Source: Mimachlamys varia (Eukaryota; Mollusca; Bivalvia; Pectinida; Pectinidae). From it: a stretch of DNA of 64,000 nucleotides. A model generated the notes under the pieces. That model searched no databases, was not told the origin of the DNA, and saw nothing but the letters and a program-made list of their open reading frames with translations. The stretch lies in contig OX392538.1 of NCBI GenBank assembly GCA_947623455.1, forward strand, positions 25,853,001-25,917,000. Reading direction: 5' to 3'. Of this stretch, positions 26,037 through 36,803 are shown piece by piece (within the stretch, counting starts at the first letter, position 1; each line of letters starts with the position of its first letter). Made by a program: the position numbers and the translations under genes.

Positions 26037-26390
26037 ATTTAATGCTGCCCAATTGTTCCATGTGTTCTTATTTGTATCAGGCCGCTGTTGCCATAGCTAC
26101 ATGTATACTGCTCAATTATAACCACTCATGATTATAGAGTTGTGATGAGTTCGGAACACATTACGTTACGGAAGAGATTTCTCTCCAACTGGTAGGGAGA
26201 TGAGTTTTCGGAAGGGAGATTTATATCTGTGAGTGTTCTTATAAAAAAAATTTGAATAACACATTTGTTTTTATTTTTGATAATGTTCATAAGTTTATAT
26301 ATCTACCATACGATCCAGAGCCTTCAAACAGAAGATGCGTGATGATTATATTACCAGTATCTCTTATTGGTTTTTTTAACAGTTCGTAGA

Positions 26391-29032
26391 TACAGTAGAC
26401 TCCACTTAATGTCACGTCGGTTAATATCACTTTTCGGTTATTATCACGTTTTCTTCATGCACCGTTTTTCCTGCTATATAATCCATGTACAGTAGACTCA
26501 GCTTAATATCACTTCTCATTTGTCCGGGGAAAACATGATATTAACCGGAACATGATATTAAAAGAAAACATATTTTCTGACATTTTTCAGCCCTCAAAAC
26601 CGGAAGTGGACTTGGTTAAATGTCGTAGTGCTGTGACTCGGCAGAGAAGATTGTTGAATAAAGATATTTTATCACTAACAATGTTGTTTCACTCCAGTGA
26701 TAGTATATTCTTTTGGTTTTATTCTGGAACGCACTTATTTTCATATATATTGTTCGTACGTAATATCATCAGTAGGCTAGTTTCACACGAAACGTACTAC
26801 GATTGTTTACTGCAGTAGGCATACTGTAGTGATGTAGGCATACAAGTGGCTGGTATTCTGCATCAAATTCGTGTTTTAAAATCATGACACTCCGTAAATA
26901 TTTACCGTTATCTTGATATGTATACTGGTTGTTCGCTGGTGAAATCTGTTGTTTGTTTAATTTCTTTAGATATTCGCTGCAAGTGCGACATCGTTTTCAC
27001 AGAGTTTGTCAGTTGTATAGCGCTACCGCGAAATGAACTTTTACCTTTGAAACGTGACGTTTCATTGGATGACCTCTATGCAAATAAAACAACCACGCGA
27101 TAATATTTAGGCCTAGTCTCGGCACTTATTCACCAGCCGGCCAAGAATCACGGCATATCGGCGTCGTTCTTTGGCTATTTAAAAATCAAAACAAAGACGA
27201 TATCTTCGCATTTTACGTGAACATTAGCTTAAATTAATTAATTGGACATTTGTTGTTTAAAAGACACTTTTTATTTTAATTTCAATCAATATTTCGTCAT
27301 GTTTACGGAAGACCATCCACTTGAGCCTTCTTCACGACAACGTGAATTCAATCTTAGACGAGGTGAAATGAAAAATAGAACTCGTGTTAGGAACACATTA
27401 AATCACACATGGCGTTAGATAAGATTACAAAAGTATGGGTTCCCTCACCCAAAGGTGTAATCTTTGCTCCGGTATGCCAAGTCAATCTATTGTTCGACTA
27501 TAGTACTGCAGTGATCAAGATCAGGTAGGTGTGAAAGAGACGCAGCTGACCACGGCTTTGTTTACATAGCGAGTTCAGGTGTGAGACTCGGGTCCCCGGG
27601 GCATTTATATGAAATTATTTCTAACATTTACCTGTAATTTTTGTATGACAGTGGCAAAAAAAAGTGATATTAACCGAAATCCACCTGGAAACAAGTGATA
27701 TTAAAAGAATGACATTACATAGATTATATAGCAGGAAAAACGGTGCATGAAGAAAACGTGATAATAACCGAAAAGTGATATTAACCGACGTGACATTAAG
27801 TGGAGTTTACTGTAATGCCATTCTTTTAATATCACTTGTTTCCAGGTGGATTTCGGTTAATATCACTTTTTTTTGGCCACTGTCATACAAAAATTACAGG
27901 TAAATGTTAGAAATAATTTCATATAAATGCCCCGGGGACCCGAGTTTCACACCTGAACCGCTATGTAAACAACACCGTGGTCAGCTGCGTCTTTTTCACA
28001 CCTACCTGATCACTGCAGTACTAGTCGAACAATAGATTGACTTGGCAATTACCCGGAGCAAAGATTACACCTTTGGGTGAGGGAACCCATACTCTTGTAA
28101 TCTTGTCTAGAAGTCTAACGCCATGTGTTCCTAACACGAGTTCTATTTTTCATTTCAGCTCGTCTAAGATTGAATTCACGTTGTCGTGGAAGAAGGCTTA
28201 CAAGTGGATGGTCTTCCGTAAACATGACGAAATATTGATTGAAATTAAAATAAAAAGTGTCTTTTAAACAATAAATGTCCAATTAATTAATTTAAGCTAA
28301 TGTTCACGTAAAATGCGAAGATATCGTCTTTGTTTTGATTTTTAAATAGCCGAAGTACGACGCCGACATGCCGTGATTCTAGGCCGGCTGGTGAATAGGC
28401 CTAAGTGCCGAGGCTAAATATTATCGCGTGGTTGCTTTATTTGCATAGAGGTCATCCAATGAAACGTCACGTTTCAAAGGTAAAAGTTCATTTCGCGGTA
28501 GCGGTATACAACTGACAAACTCTGTGAAAACGATGTCGCACTTGCAGCGAATATCTAAAGAAATTAAACAAACAACAGATTTCACAAGCGAAAAACCAGT
28601 ATACATATCAAGATAACGGTAAATATTAACAGAGTGTCATGATTTTAAAACACATATTTGATGCAGAATACCAGCCACTTGTATGCCTAACTTTACATCA
28701 CTACTGCAGTAAACAATCGTAGTACGTTTCGTGTGAAGCTAGCCTACTGATAATATTACGTACGAACAATATATATATGAAAATGTGTGCATTCCAGAAT
28801 AAAACCAAAGAATATACTGTCACCGGAGTAAAAAAACATTGTAAGTGATAAAATATCTTTATTCAACAATCTTCTCTGTTGAGTCACAGTACTACGACAT
28901 TTAACCAAGTCCACTTCCGGTTTTGAGGACTGAAAAATGTCAGAAAATATGTTTTCTTTTAATATCATGTTCCGGTTAATATCATGTTTTCCCCGGACAA
29001 ATGAGAAGTGATATTAAGCGGAGTCTACTGTA
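26391..29032. mobile_element. Interleaved inverted structure A-B-A'-B' of the same TA-flanked family
   Basis: A (26391-26487) begins TACAGTAGACTCCACTTAAT. B (26488-27716) begins TACAGTAGACTCAGCTTAAT. A' (27717-27813) is the reverse complement of A. B' (27814-29032) is the reverse complement of B and ends GGAGTCTACTGTA. Thus B and B' form a fold-back of roughly 1.2-kb arms with A' as loop, and A sits outside the left end. Four family termini are present in 2.6 kb. The arms are similar but not identical, so the structure is not an exact recent duplication. Confidence 0.85.
26552..27103 (+). other. Two short conserved open frames in arm B
   Basis: Frames at 26552-26818 (88 codons) and 26918-27103 (61 codons) have counterparts on the minus strand in arm B' (28756-28968 and 28421-28606). 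The 61-codon pair differs at only three residues (C5F, A35P, T58A). No known domain is recognised, and the first frame differs in length and C-terminus between arms. Their survival may reflect only the high identity of the arms rather than coding constraint. Confidence 0.25.
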
Positions 29033-29284
29033 TTACATTGCAGCCAATGATATTAAGTGTGATTATGACTTTTTATAGTTTTTCATTAAGTATATTAAGA
29101 CTGCTTGCAAAATAGCCAGACATCGGATGTATTTTCATTTTATTATAGACATAAAGGATAGAATGATTCTCTATATGATCAATAGCATCAACCTAGAAAA
29201 AAGAACGGAATGGGTATACCTATTGGGATTCATCTTAGTCTTTAGTATCATTGTATGCCATGCATTGTGCAGAGCTGAAAAGGA

Positions 29285-30141
29285 CAGGGTTCGTACAGAC
29301 CTTGTAAAGTGCTTAGTTTTTAGGGGGGTGCTTAGAAAGTACTTATAAATGGTCATGTCCTTACAAAGTGCTTTGTTTTCACAGTCGGTGCTTGTAAAGT
29401 GCTTATAAATCAGTATTTTCCTTAAAATGTCTCTTTTTTTAAGTTGACACTTTGAAAGAAGCAACAAAGTTACAGTTTTCGGAAGTTAAAAAGATCGTTT
29501 ATTTATTATTGTTTTACGGAAAGAAAATCCGGTCCCATCGATTTTAGTATTAGAAACACTGGTCTTTAAAACGTTTGAAAATCGATTCCAAGCTAAGCGC
29601 TTTACTGAACCTGACCACGTCAAAACACAGTTGTCATTTGCATGAATGACTTGGACTAGTTAATGCCTCGCTGGATAGAATGGGGAAATGCACATACAAT
29701 CCTGGCTGGACGAACAAGTATAAATGGATCAAGGCCGGGACAACTGATGGAAAGGCCACATATGTTCTGTTTGTCAGAAAGATATTGATGTTGGCAGCAT
29801 GGTCGAGAGTGCGCTCAAAGCTCACCGCCAAACGGACCGACATGTAGGCCTAAGGTTACAGCGACACATTGAAGGATCAAAGCTAGATTTCATTAAAAAG
29901 GTATCGACTTCCGATGAATCATTAACTGTGCCATCACCGCCTGAACCAAGACAATGAACAATTAATAATTTCATTTGTGGAAACGAAGTATTGAAGGTGG
30001 AAATTATATGGACAATGCACACGATTGTCTCGCACTGTTCATACAAATCAAACGAAAAAAATTGTAATTTGTATTTGGATGTGCTTATAAAGTGCTTATA
30101 AAGTGCTTATTTTTTAAGTCATTTTTTCTGTACGAACCCTG
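29285..30141 (+). mobile_element. hAT-like DNA transposon remnant
   Basis: Perfect 14-bp inverted termini, CAGGGTTCGTACAG and CTGTACGAACCCTG, bound 857 bp. Termini starting CAGGG are typical of hAT elements. Only a 5-bp AAGGA match flanks the element, not a clean 8-bp duplication. Tandem AAAGTGCTTATAA motifs lie just inside both ends. The interior holds a broken transposase N-terminus, which supports the assignment. Confidence 0.75.
29663..29957 (+). pseudogene. Broken hAT transposase N-terminal zinc finger
   Basis: Three frames in series look like a hAT N-terminus. ATG at 29663 gives MPRWIEWG. From 29689, another frame gives YNPGWTNKYKWIKAGTTDG. From 29763, a third gives CSVCQKDIDVGSMVESALKA followed by H-R-Q-T-D-R-H, up to a stop at 29955. 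The CxxC...HxxxxxH spacing matches the BED/TTF-type finger that starts many hAT transposases. At least two frameshifts separate the pieces, and the catalytic RNase-H-like domain is absent, so it is non-functional. Recognition is from motif and context; I could not search a database. Confidence 0.6.
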
Positions 30142-30326
30142 AAGGAGTTATTTCGATAAAGTTTGCTTTTCTGCTTCAAAATATAAATGGCCCCGATCGC
30201 ACAGTAACCGGCAGGGTGTAATGGGACTTTGGAATCAATTTTCTATCAAAGCCTTATTAGTCCCCCACCGGAATCCGGGGGGGACTATAGGTTTGCGTTG
30301 TGTCCGTCCGTCCGTCCGTCCTTCCG

Positions 30327-31495
30327 CACACTATTTGTCCGGGCTCTATCTCCCATACTATAAGACACTGGAACTTCATACTAAGTGTGTGGGTTCCCTG
30401 TGGGAAGGCGGTGTGTCGCATACAAAAACCGGGTCACTGTGACCTATATTTTGACCTCTGACCTACATTAAAGAAAAAGCTTGTCCGGGCTCTATCTCCT
30501 ACACTATAAAGCACTAGAACTTAATACTTAGTAGTATTGTTCCTTGTGGGAAGGCGGTGTGTCGCGTACGAAAACCGGGTCACAGTGACCTATATTTTGA
30601 CCTCTGACCTACATTAAAGAAAAAGCTTGTCCGGGCTCTATCTCCTACACTATAAAGCACTAGAACTTAATACTTAGTAGTATTGTTCCTTGTGGGAAGG
30701 CGGTGTGTCGCGTACCAAAACCGGGTCACTGTGACCTTTATTTTGCTATATTTTGACCTCTGACCTTCATTAAAGTAAAAGTTTGTCCGGGCTCTATCTC
30801 CTACACTATAAAGGACTAGAACTTAATACTTGGTAGTATGGTTCCTTGTGGGAAGGCGGTGTGTCGCGTACAAAAACCGGGTCACTGTGACCTATATTTT
30901 GACCTCTGACCTACATTAAAGAAAAAGCTTGTCCGGGCTCTATCTCCTACACTATAAAGCACTAGAACTTAATACTTGGTAGTATGGTTCCCCGTGGGAA
31001 GGCGGTGTGTCGCGTACCAAAACCGGGTCACTGTGACCACTGTGACCTATATTTTGACCTCTGACCTACATTAAAGAAAGAAAAATTTGTCCAGGTTCTA
31101 TCTCCTACACTATTAAGGATTAGAACTTTATACTTGGTAGTATAGTTCTCTGTGGGAAGGCGGTGTGTCGCGTACCAAAACTGGGTCACTGTGACCTTTA
31201 TTTTGCTATATTTTGACCTCTGACCTACATTAAAGTAAAAGTTTGTTCGGGCTCTATCTCCTACACTATTAAGGATTATAACTTTGTACTTGGTAGTATA
31301 GTTCCCTATGGGAAGGCGGTGTGTCGCGTAACAAAACCAGGTCACAGTGACCTATATTTTGACCTCTGACCTACGTTACACAAATACCTTGTCCGGGCTC
31401 TATCTCCTACACTATAAAGCACTAGAACTTAATACTTGGTAGTATGGTTCCCCGTGGGAAGACGGTGTGTCGTGTACCAAAACTGGGTCACTGTG
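30327..31495. repeat. Internal tandem units of about 146 bp in element B
   Basis: Units carry TTGTCCGGGCTCTATCTCC, GGGAAGGCGGTGTGTCGCG and TATTTTGACCTCTGACCTAC. TTGTCCGGGC is at 30481 and 30627, a spacing of 146 bp. Eight or so units, with small length changes such as an extra CTGTGACCA near 31030. Confidence 0.85.
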
Positions 31496-31496
31496 A

Positions 31497-31763
31497 CATT
31501 TATTTCGACAGTTATTCAAGCTATACACAACACAAGCAAAGTTACATAAGTGTACAAACATTCTTGTTGTTGGAGATTTCAACATGGACTTCGCAAAGAT
31601 GGACAGCCTTCAAAAATCTTGTAAACTTCACCAACAACTGACCACGCCTACCCATTGCCTTGGAGGAATTCTTGACTTGGTCTTCTCATCCAAATTATTC
31701 CCAGTGACAAACAAACCTGTGTTCTTCTCAGATCACCATTTAATCAATATACAGTACTGTTGA
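31497..31763 (+). pseudogene. EEP-type endonuclease domain fragment in element B
   Basis: An open frame begins directly where the tandem core ends. It contains CTNILVVGDFNMDFAK, then LTTPTHCLGGILDLVFSS, then FFSDHHLI and a stop at 31761. GDFN...LDLVF...SDH is the C-terminal half of the endonuclease/exonuclease/phosphatase fold; the SDH motif holds the catalytic aspartate and histidine. This domain occurs in CR1/L2-type LINEs and, notably, in Helentrons. The N-terminal half is missing and no reverse transcriptase or helicase follows, so it is a fragment. Whether it came from a LINE or from the element's own Helentron ancestor is open. Confidence 0.7.
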
Positions 31764-31825
31764 ATTCAATGTAAGCATAACAAACAACATCTTGTTATTA
31801 TTATTACAATTTCATGTCTATTGCA

Positions 31826-31960
31826 GTAAAACCTGTCTATAAAGGATACCCAATAGAAAAACTAAAGGTGTCCTTCATAGACTTGTGTCCTTTATATAGA
31901 GATCATTTATAGAGTATACCTACAGTGTACATGTATTTAGTGAGAATGGGATGGTTCCTG
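31826..31960. mobile_element. Fragment of the AAACCTGTCTATAAAGG MITE family
   Basis: AGTAAAACCTGTCTATAAAGG-like sequence (core ACCTGTCTATAAAGG) and repeated CCTTTATA blocks resemble the right end of the 46385-47519 element. No full inverted termini remain. Confidence 0.5.
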
Positions 31961-32169
31961 TATAGAAGCGGGTCTCTGTAAACTACATCTTCACCTTTCA
32001 ATACATTGAAGAAAATACATGACCTTATTGCATCTCGAGATTCACACTCATTGCTGTTGGATCTCGAGATAACAACCCGGTGGGGGACTGTAATTCGTTG
32101 AATTATCTTGTTGGGACTTAAATTGAGCTTAAAATAACTCAGTAAAAAAGGACAGACTTTGACTGAATG

Positions 32170-32352
32170 GTGCTATATGATTTATAATAAATAGAGGATC
32201 TGTCATGAGTTTCTTTTCATATTGAATTTATGATATGAGTTTTGAATTTTTCATTTTACGAGCCTCTGGCGAGTAAAAATGAAAAATTCTAAATGAGTAT
32301 CATAAATTTAATATGAAGAGAAACGAATGACAGATTCTTTTTATCATATGAC
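32170..32352. repeat. Long imperfect hairpin
   Basis: The left arm has TGTCATGAGTTTCTTTTCAT, ATTTATGATA and AATTTTTCATTTTA. The right arm has the complements TAAAAATGAAAAATT, TATCATAAAT and ATGAAGAGAAACGAATGACA. The axis is near 32266 at CCTCTGG. The arms of about 85 bp extend outward through ATCTGTC/GACAGAT. Likely a MITE or part of one; clear termini were not found. Confidence 0.75.
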
Positions 32353-33443
32353 GTTTTATCGATTTTCCCAATCCTAAACAGATTTTTTCTCTGCCGTTCT
32401 CAATATGTCGAACCAAATAACCTAAACCTTCAAAGTAGGTCAAATGTACCGGCGAACGAAGAAGTAGTCCAAAACAATTCGCTCTTGCAATTGATTAATT
32501 TTATAAAATAAAGACATCTTATTGCACAATTTCAGACAATTTCAACTAATATTACGACTGATAAATTGTCCCTAGTGATAAGAAACAAGGAATAAAAACT
32601 TTAAGTTTGACTGTGTCGGGCGATTGTGCTCTGGTATTCCATTCATGGATACGGCCGGAAGTGACGATTTCGTGACGTCACTTAGCGCGACAATGACTGG
32701 TGCGTTGCCGCTTAGCTCTATCACTGTCGTACACAACAAATGTGTGGCGTTTTCCTACAGTTGGAGAATTATCCTTATCATCGCGGGAGTCAACAGGGAT
32801 GTTGATTGTGCACCGACAATGGTTCAAATGAACATTTTGTTCAAACATCTTTAAAAGACGCCATTTGAGGTCGATTTGTAAGCAGTGTTGTGGATTGTGT
32901 AAAGCATGTTGGTTGAGGTCAGCTTATCTTGTTATATCATTGTTGGGAAAGGATCCTCGGATCGACATATTTTGTGTAGATTAGTATTGTTTACATGTCT
33001 GTTATTATTTACACTTTATAATGACCCTTGTCTTTGTTGTCAACATTAACTTCATCGGAAACTCCAAACTTCATCATTCTACTAGCAGTCGAAAGTTGTA
33101 CGCTTCGTAATAAAAAGAAGTAGAAGACCGTTCCCGTGCGTATTAATACATTTCACAAAGAACCAGCCAATCAGCGAAGCGGAAGGTGTTATTACACTTG
33201 TGTAATGGCTTTATTACACTGCATATAATGGTAGTCATATGATAATTATAAATATAGGATAGCTCTGGTAGTTTGAAAATGGTCTCCATCAGACATTAAG
33301 GTACTTGCAAAGTTAAATGGGACTTTGAATTTGTATTCTTGATTATACTGTTGGAGTCATTTTGAAGGGACAATGGAACAAGTATAAGCCCAGAGGCTGA
33401 AGTAAAAGAGAATAAGTTTCAATAAATTTTGGTACAATTTGTG
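32353..33443. other. Non-coding sequence, no feature recognised
   Basis: Less AT-rich around 32.6-32.8 kb, with a 76-codon open stretch (32624-32854, +) that shows no recognisable domain or splice borders. Confidence 0.5.
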
Positions 33444-33692
33444 TACTGTAAACCAACTTATTTTCATAGTGACTTATTTTCACGTTGTCATATTAAATTT
33501 TTTTTTTTGCAGGAATTTAATTTTGCGACGTAAGTAAGGTTATAAATCCTGTATACATTACAGAACAGTGCTCCTACAGTTGTCATTTTCTCTGATTGAA
33601 ACTATTTCATGACAATTAATTTTTCGCTTATTCTAATCACCCGCGAAATACATGAACAATTATCGCACGTGAAAATAAGTTGGTTTACAGTA
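33444..33692. mobile_element. 249-bp TA-flanked MITE
   Basis: It starts TACTGTAAACCAACTTATTT and ends with the reverse complement, AAATAAGTTGGTTTACAGTA. The termini match over about 23 bp and are TA-bordered. Interior AT-rich, non-coding. Confidence 0.85.
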
Positions 33693-34512
33693 ATGCCTTA
33701 TATCAATGAAATCTTGGGACGAGTTTAAAACGTGCCAAATCAGACAGTTTATGACAATCCTGCAAACAAAACGAGATGGATGGGTGATCCTGACCTGTGA
33801 TTTCCGAAGACAAAAAATGTTCGACTCCTCCAGGTTTTTCTGCAGCAATTCACTTCTTTATTTGAACAAGATGGTCACCCTGCATGACCTCTTGTTGCCT
33901 GAGATATTCTTGACTTAAGGTCTAGGCACTAGAACTCTTGTTCTTTGAAGTTTGAAAATGCATGAAAGTCAAATTGTCACGTTCATGCACTATATATGTA
34001 TACTGCCTAAGAACTGTTACAAAACACAGAAGTGGAAAATCTTAAGCATGCAGACAATTAAGCTTTTATGAATCTTTCATGAAAAGAACTTGTACCTGAT
34101 TGACATTTTGTGAAAAAAGGTCATGATAAAACATGTTGTGTATATATACATAAGTAATACAGATATCACTGAGAGTGTTCTGAAAGGGAAAATACATCAA
34201 AAATAAATGGGAATTTAAATCTGTGACCTCAGATCGCTCAACATCGGCTACCAGGATTTATTAAATTTATTTTAATCCTGTATCTGCCAGCCTGACAACA
34301 GCTAGGGGAACAAGGGGAGGTTACTCTACACAAGAAAAATGAATGTGAATGAGTCTCCTGTAACTTTGTTTACAGTGTAGGACTTAATTAATTTAGTCTG
34401 AAATCCTTCAGATTCATCATGTCTTTACGCTTCCTCTTTATTTTTCATTTCTTTCAAAATCTGAAAAACTCTGTACTTGTGAAACAGTAGGTAGAGAAAA
34501 TGTAGCGACAAT
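33693..34512. other. Non-coding sequence, no feature recognised
   Basis: A 70-codon open stretch at 33706-33918 has no recognisable domain. Otherwise AT-rich. Confidence 0.5.
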
Positions 34513-34592
34513 TAAGACTGGGGGTTTGAACACGAAATCTTCCGAGCTCATGACAATTTAAACACTCTACCACTGAGCTACCTGGTGATGGA
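34513..34592 (-). mobile_element. tRNA-like SINE head remnant
   Basis: The minus strand reads GGTAGCTCAGTGGTAGAGTG (box A region), then GGAAGATTTCGTGTTCAAAC with CCCC (box B region), at tRNA-like spacing. Box B is degenerate and the acceptor arms do not pair, so it is a tRNA-derived remnant rather than a functional tRNA. Confidence 0.45.
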
Positions 34593-35029
34593 TGATTGAT
34601 CTGGTCCTGATCAGTCTGCTACACTTGTACACTTGTCTGTTTTGCATGAAAAATTAATAAATTCATGAAAATATATTACTTTTAAAGTTTGTCAGACTGA
34701 CCTGTGGGTCAGTGTGTGTACTTTTCAGATATCTTTGGATTTTTCCAGGCAGTTGGACGTCCATTAAATGTTGTAGAGTTTGGCGAGTACACCGGTCTGG
34801 TTATAACGCGTCCCGCCTGCCGTGTTTATTATAAACATTAAAAAAGGCTGGAAGACTTGACATTTCTAAAGTACACTGCTGGAGTACAACTTATGTAAAT
34901 CCTGGTAGTAATATATATATCCATCAATATACATGTAGCTACCAAATGCCATGGTAATTATAACATACTGCCGTAAAATGTGATATATACATGCTGTATT
35001 CTGTAACATTTTCAATATTTTGTCACACA
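34593..35029. other. Non-coding sequence, no feature recognised
   Basis: AT-rich, with no termini or frames of note. Confidence 0.5.
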
Positions 35030-35183
35030 CAGGGTTTTCCCTGACGCACAAAAACCTGCATTTTGACTCCTAAAATTGTCAAAGCACTCCCAAAATTGAT
35101 GAAGTTTTACTATATATTATATGTGATGGGAGTCCCAGGACGGCCTTAATTTAATAAGTTTGAGGGTCCCAGGGAAAACCCTG
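35030..35183. mobile_element. 154-bp hAT-like MITE
   Basis: It begins CAGGGTTTTCCCT and ends AGGGAAAACCCTG. Flanks TCACACAC and GCATACAC agree at six of eight bases if the terminus is taken as AGGG, consistent with an eroded 8-bp hAT duplication. No coding capacity. Confidence 0.65.
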
Positions 35184-36620
35184 CATACACTATGTATATT
35201 TCTTCAAAATTGTATGAATTTGACATAAAATAAGTGTCAGCCCTTAAGGCCTTCTAAGATTCTTCAATTTAATAAAAAAATGTTTTGGTTACTTGAATCA
35301 GCCCTTTACCAGTTATATGTATAGTTTAGTTTGTATGGTTGGGTTAAACTATTAAGGTGACTCTGGGGGAGGAAGTGTATTTGTGCTATGGATGTCCTTT
35401 TAGACTGTTCCTTACTAATACAGTGTTAATTTTCATTACCATGTATGGCGTCAGTGTTAGTTATTTTAAATTCCCTATGGCTACAAGTTCATATGTACCA
35501 CGGTATATGGTTGTGTGTGCTAAGACTGGTCCCCATCACTAGAATAGTAATACAGGGATAATTCTGGCTCTTAAAGCCTAATAGGGAGAATTTGACGGAT
35601 TTTATGAGCTAGATTAGCAAAATTTCTTTGAGATTTTTCTATATAAAGTAATACAATTTAGAATTTTTAATGATAATTTCTAGAAATTTGTGTAAAAATC
35701 CCCAAATCTATCCCCAAAGTGATTACTGTAATAGGTATAAATTATTTAGAAAAATAAATAAAATATTTTTGATCAATACATGTATATATTGGATGTGTGA
35801 TGCGTTTAAACAAGGCTGAAGGGGGAGATAAGCTAAGCTACATGTAGCAGTTAATTTCAGTTGAAAAGTTCTTCATAAAAAGTTATTGGAGCTGGTAACC
35901 AGCTGTCTCTGTTGTGTCATGATCAGTGGTTATTAGGTTTCAACCATTCTTTATGTATAATAACATTGTTGGTGCGTGAAGTTGATGCTTTAGAATTAAT
36001 TTAGAGCCGGGAGGGAGATAAAAACAACCTATACCAATTTATTGCTCATGAATCATCTGTTACATTCCGCCTGACCTTTTAGGATCAGTGTTAATTTCCT
36101 TTGGCAAATGGGAGTTTGTAATTGAAAAATAATGACGGATTGCCACGCTGATGATGTAACATAGAGACTCCGCACCCTACAACATTTTCTTACATTGTAT
36201 CTGAGTATATGAATATTTTGAAATTATTATTAAGAAGCTGTTTGTCTGAGTCATGCTTCGTCGGGTCAATCAGTGTGGGAATTTTTTTTGAGATCGGTAG
36301 GTAATTTCAGAAAAAACAATATTGCTAGTGTGTGACTGGAGACTGGTTGTTGTCAGCTGTGATGTGGGAGCTGATTTAATCCAATCAATCTCGGCAATGG
36401 TCAAAACAAGCACGTTTGGGATCCCCCAAGTCAGGCCAGATCAATCAATTAAGTGGCAGATATCTGATCATGGTAGACCAGATATTTAGGTCACCACTGA
36501 CATCAGGGGTTTTGTAGATTGTTTGTAAGTTCAGGAATGTGAGTTATATAAATGTTTAGGTTGTCTCAATATTGTGATGGATGGTTCTAATAAAGATTCT
36601 AAGGTGCATACCTTATTCAC
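35184..36620. other. AT-rich non-coding sequence
   Basis: No exon, tandem repeat or transposon end was recognised. Confidence 0.5.
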
Positions 36621-36803
36621 CGTAATTAGCGCCCGGGGCACCTAAAAACTTGGTTCCAATTTAAAGGTGGCGCTTTAATCAGGATAGCAAAACTTAGATC
36701 TGGACGAAAAATGTCGTTTTTAGCCCACCATCATCTGCTGTGCTTAGTTGTGCATAGTCAAATTTGTAGCCGATCCAGGGGGGGGGGGGGGGCGCTAATT
36801 AAG
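36621..36803. mobile_element. MITE with ATTAGCGCC termini
   Basis: CGTAATTAGCGCCCGGGGC on the left pairs with GGGGCGCTAATTAAGG on the right. The right end is preceded by a run of about 14 G. The interior includes GGTGGCGCTTTAATC, an internal echo of the terminus. No target duplication was identified. Confidence 0.65.

Larger units (their letters stand above)
30257..32112 (+). mobile_element. HINE/pearl-like rolling-circle element B
   Basis: It begins TTAGTCCCCCACCGG, which folds as a terminal hairpin with the CCGGGGGGGACTA that follows after AAT. A (CCGT)n run lies at 30302-30322, followed by tandem units of about 146 bp. Near the 3' end, CCCGGTGGGGGACTGTAA is the reverse complement of the 5' end. 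It is followed by a stem-loop (AATTC-GTT-GAATT) and a terminal TCTTGTT. The order of parts is the same as in elements A (20651) and C (50214), although the sequences differ. It carries an endonuclease fragment and a piece of another MITE between the tandem core and the 3' end. Confidence 0.7.

Noticed and set aside
34866..35051. Open frame crossing the hAT-like MITE border
   Set aside because: Short, AT-driven and overlapping a transposon terminus.
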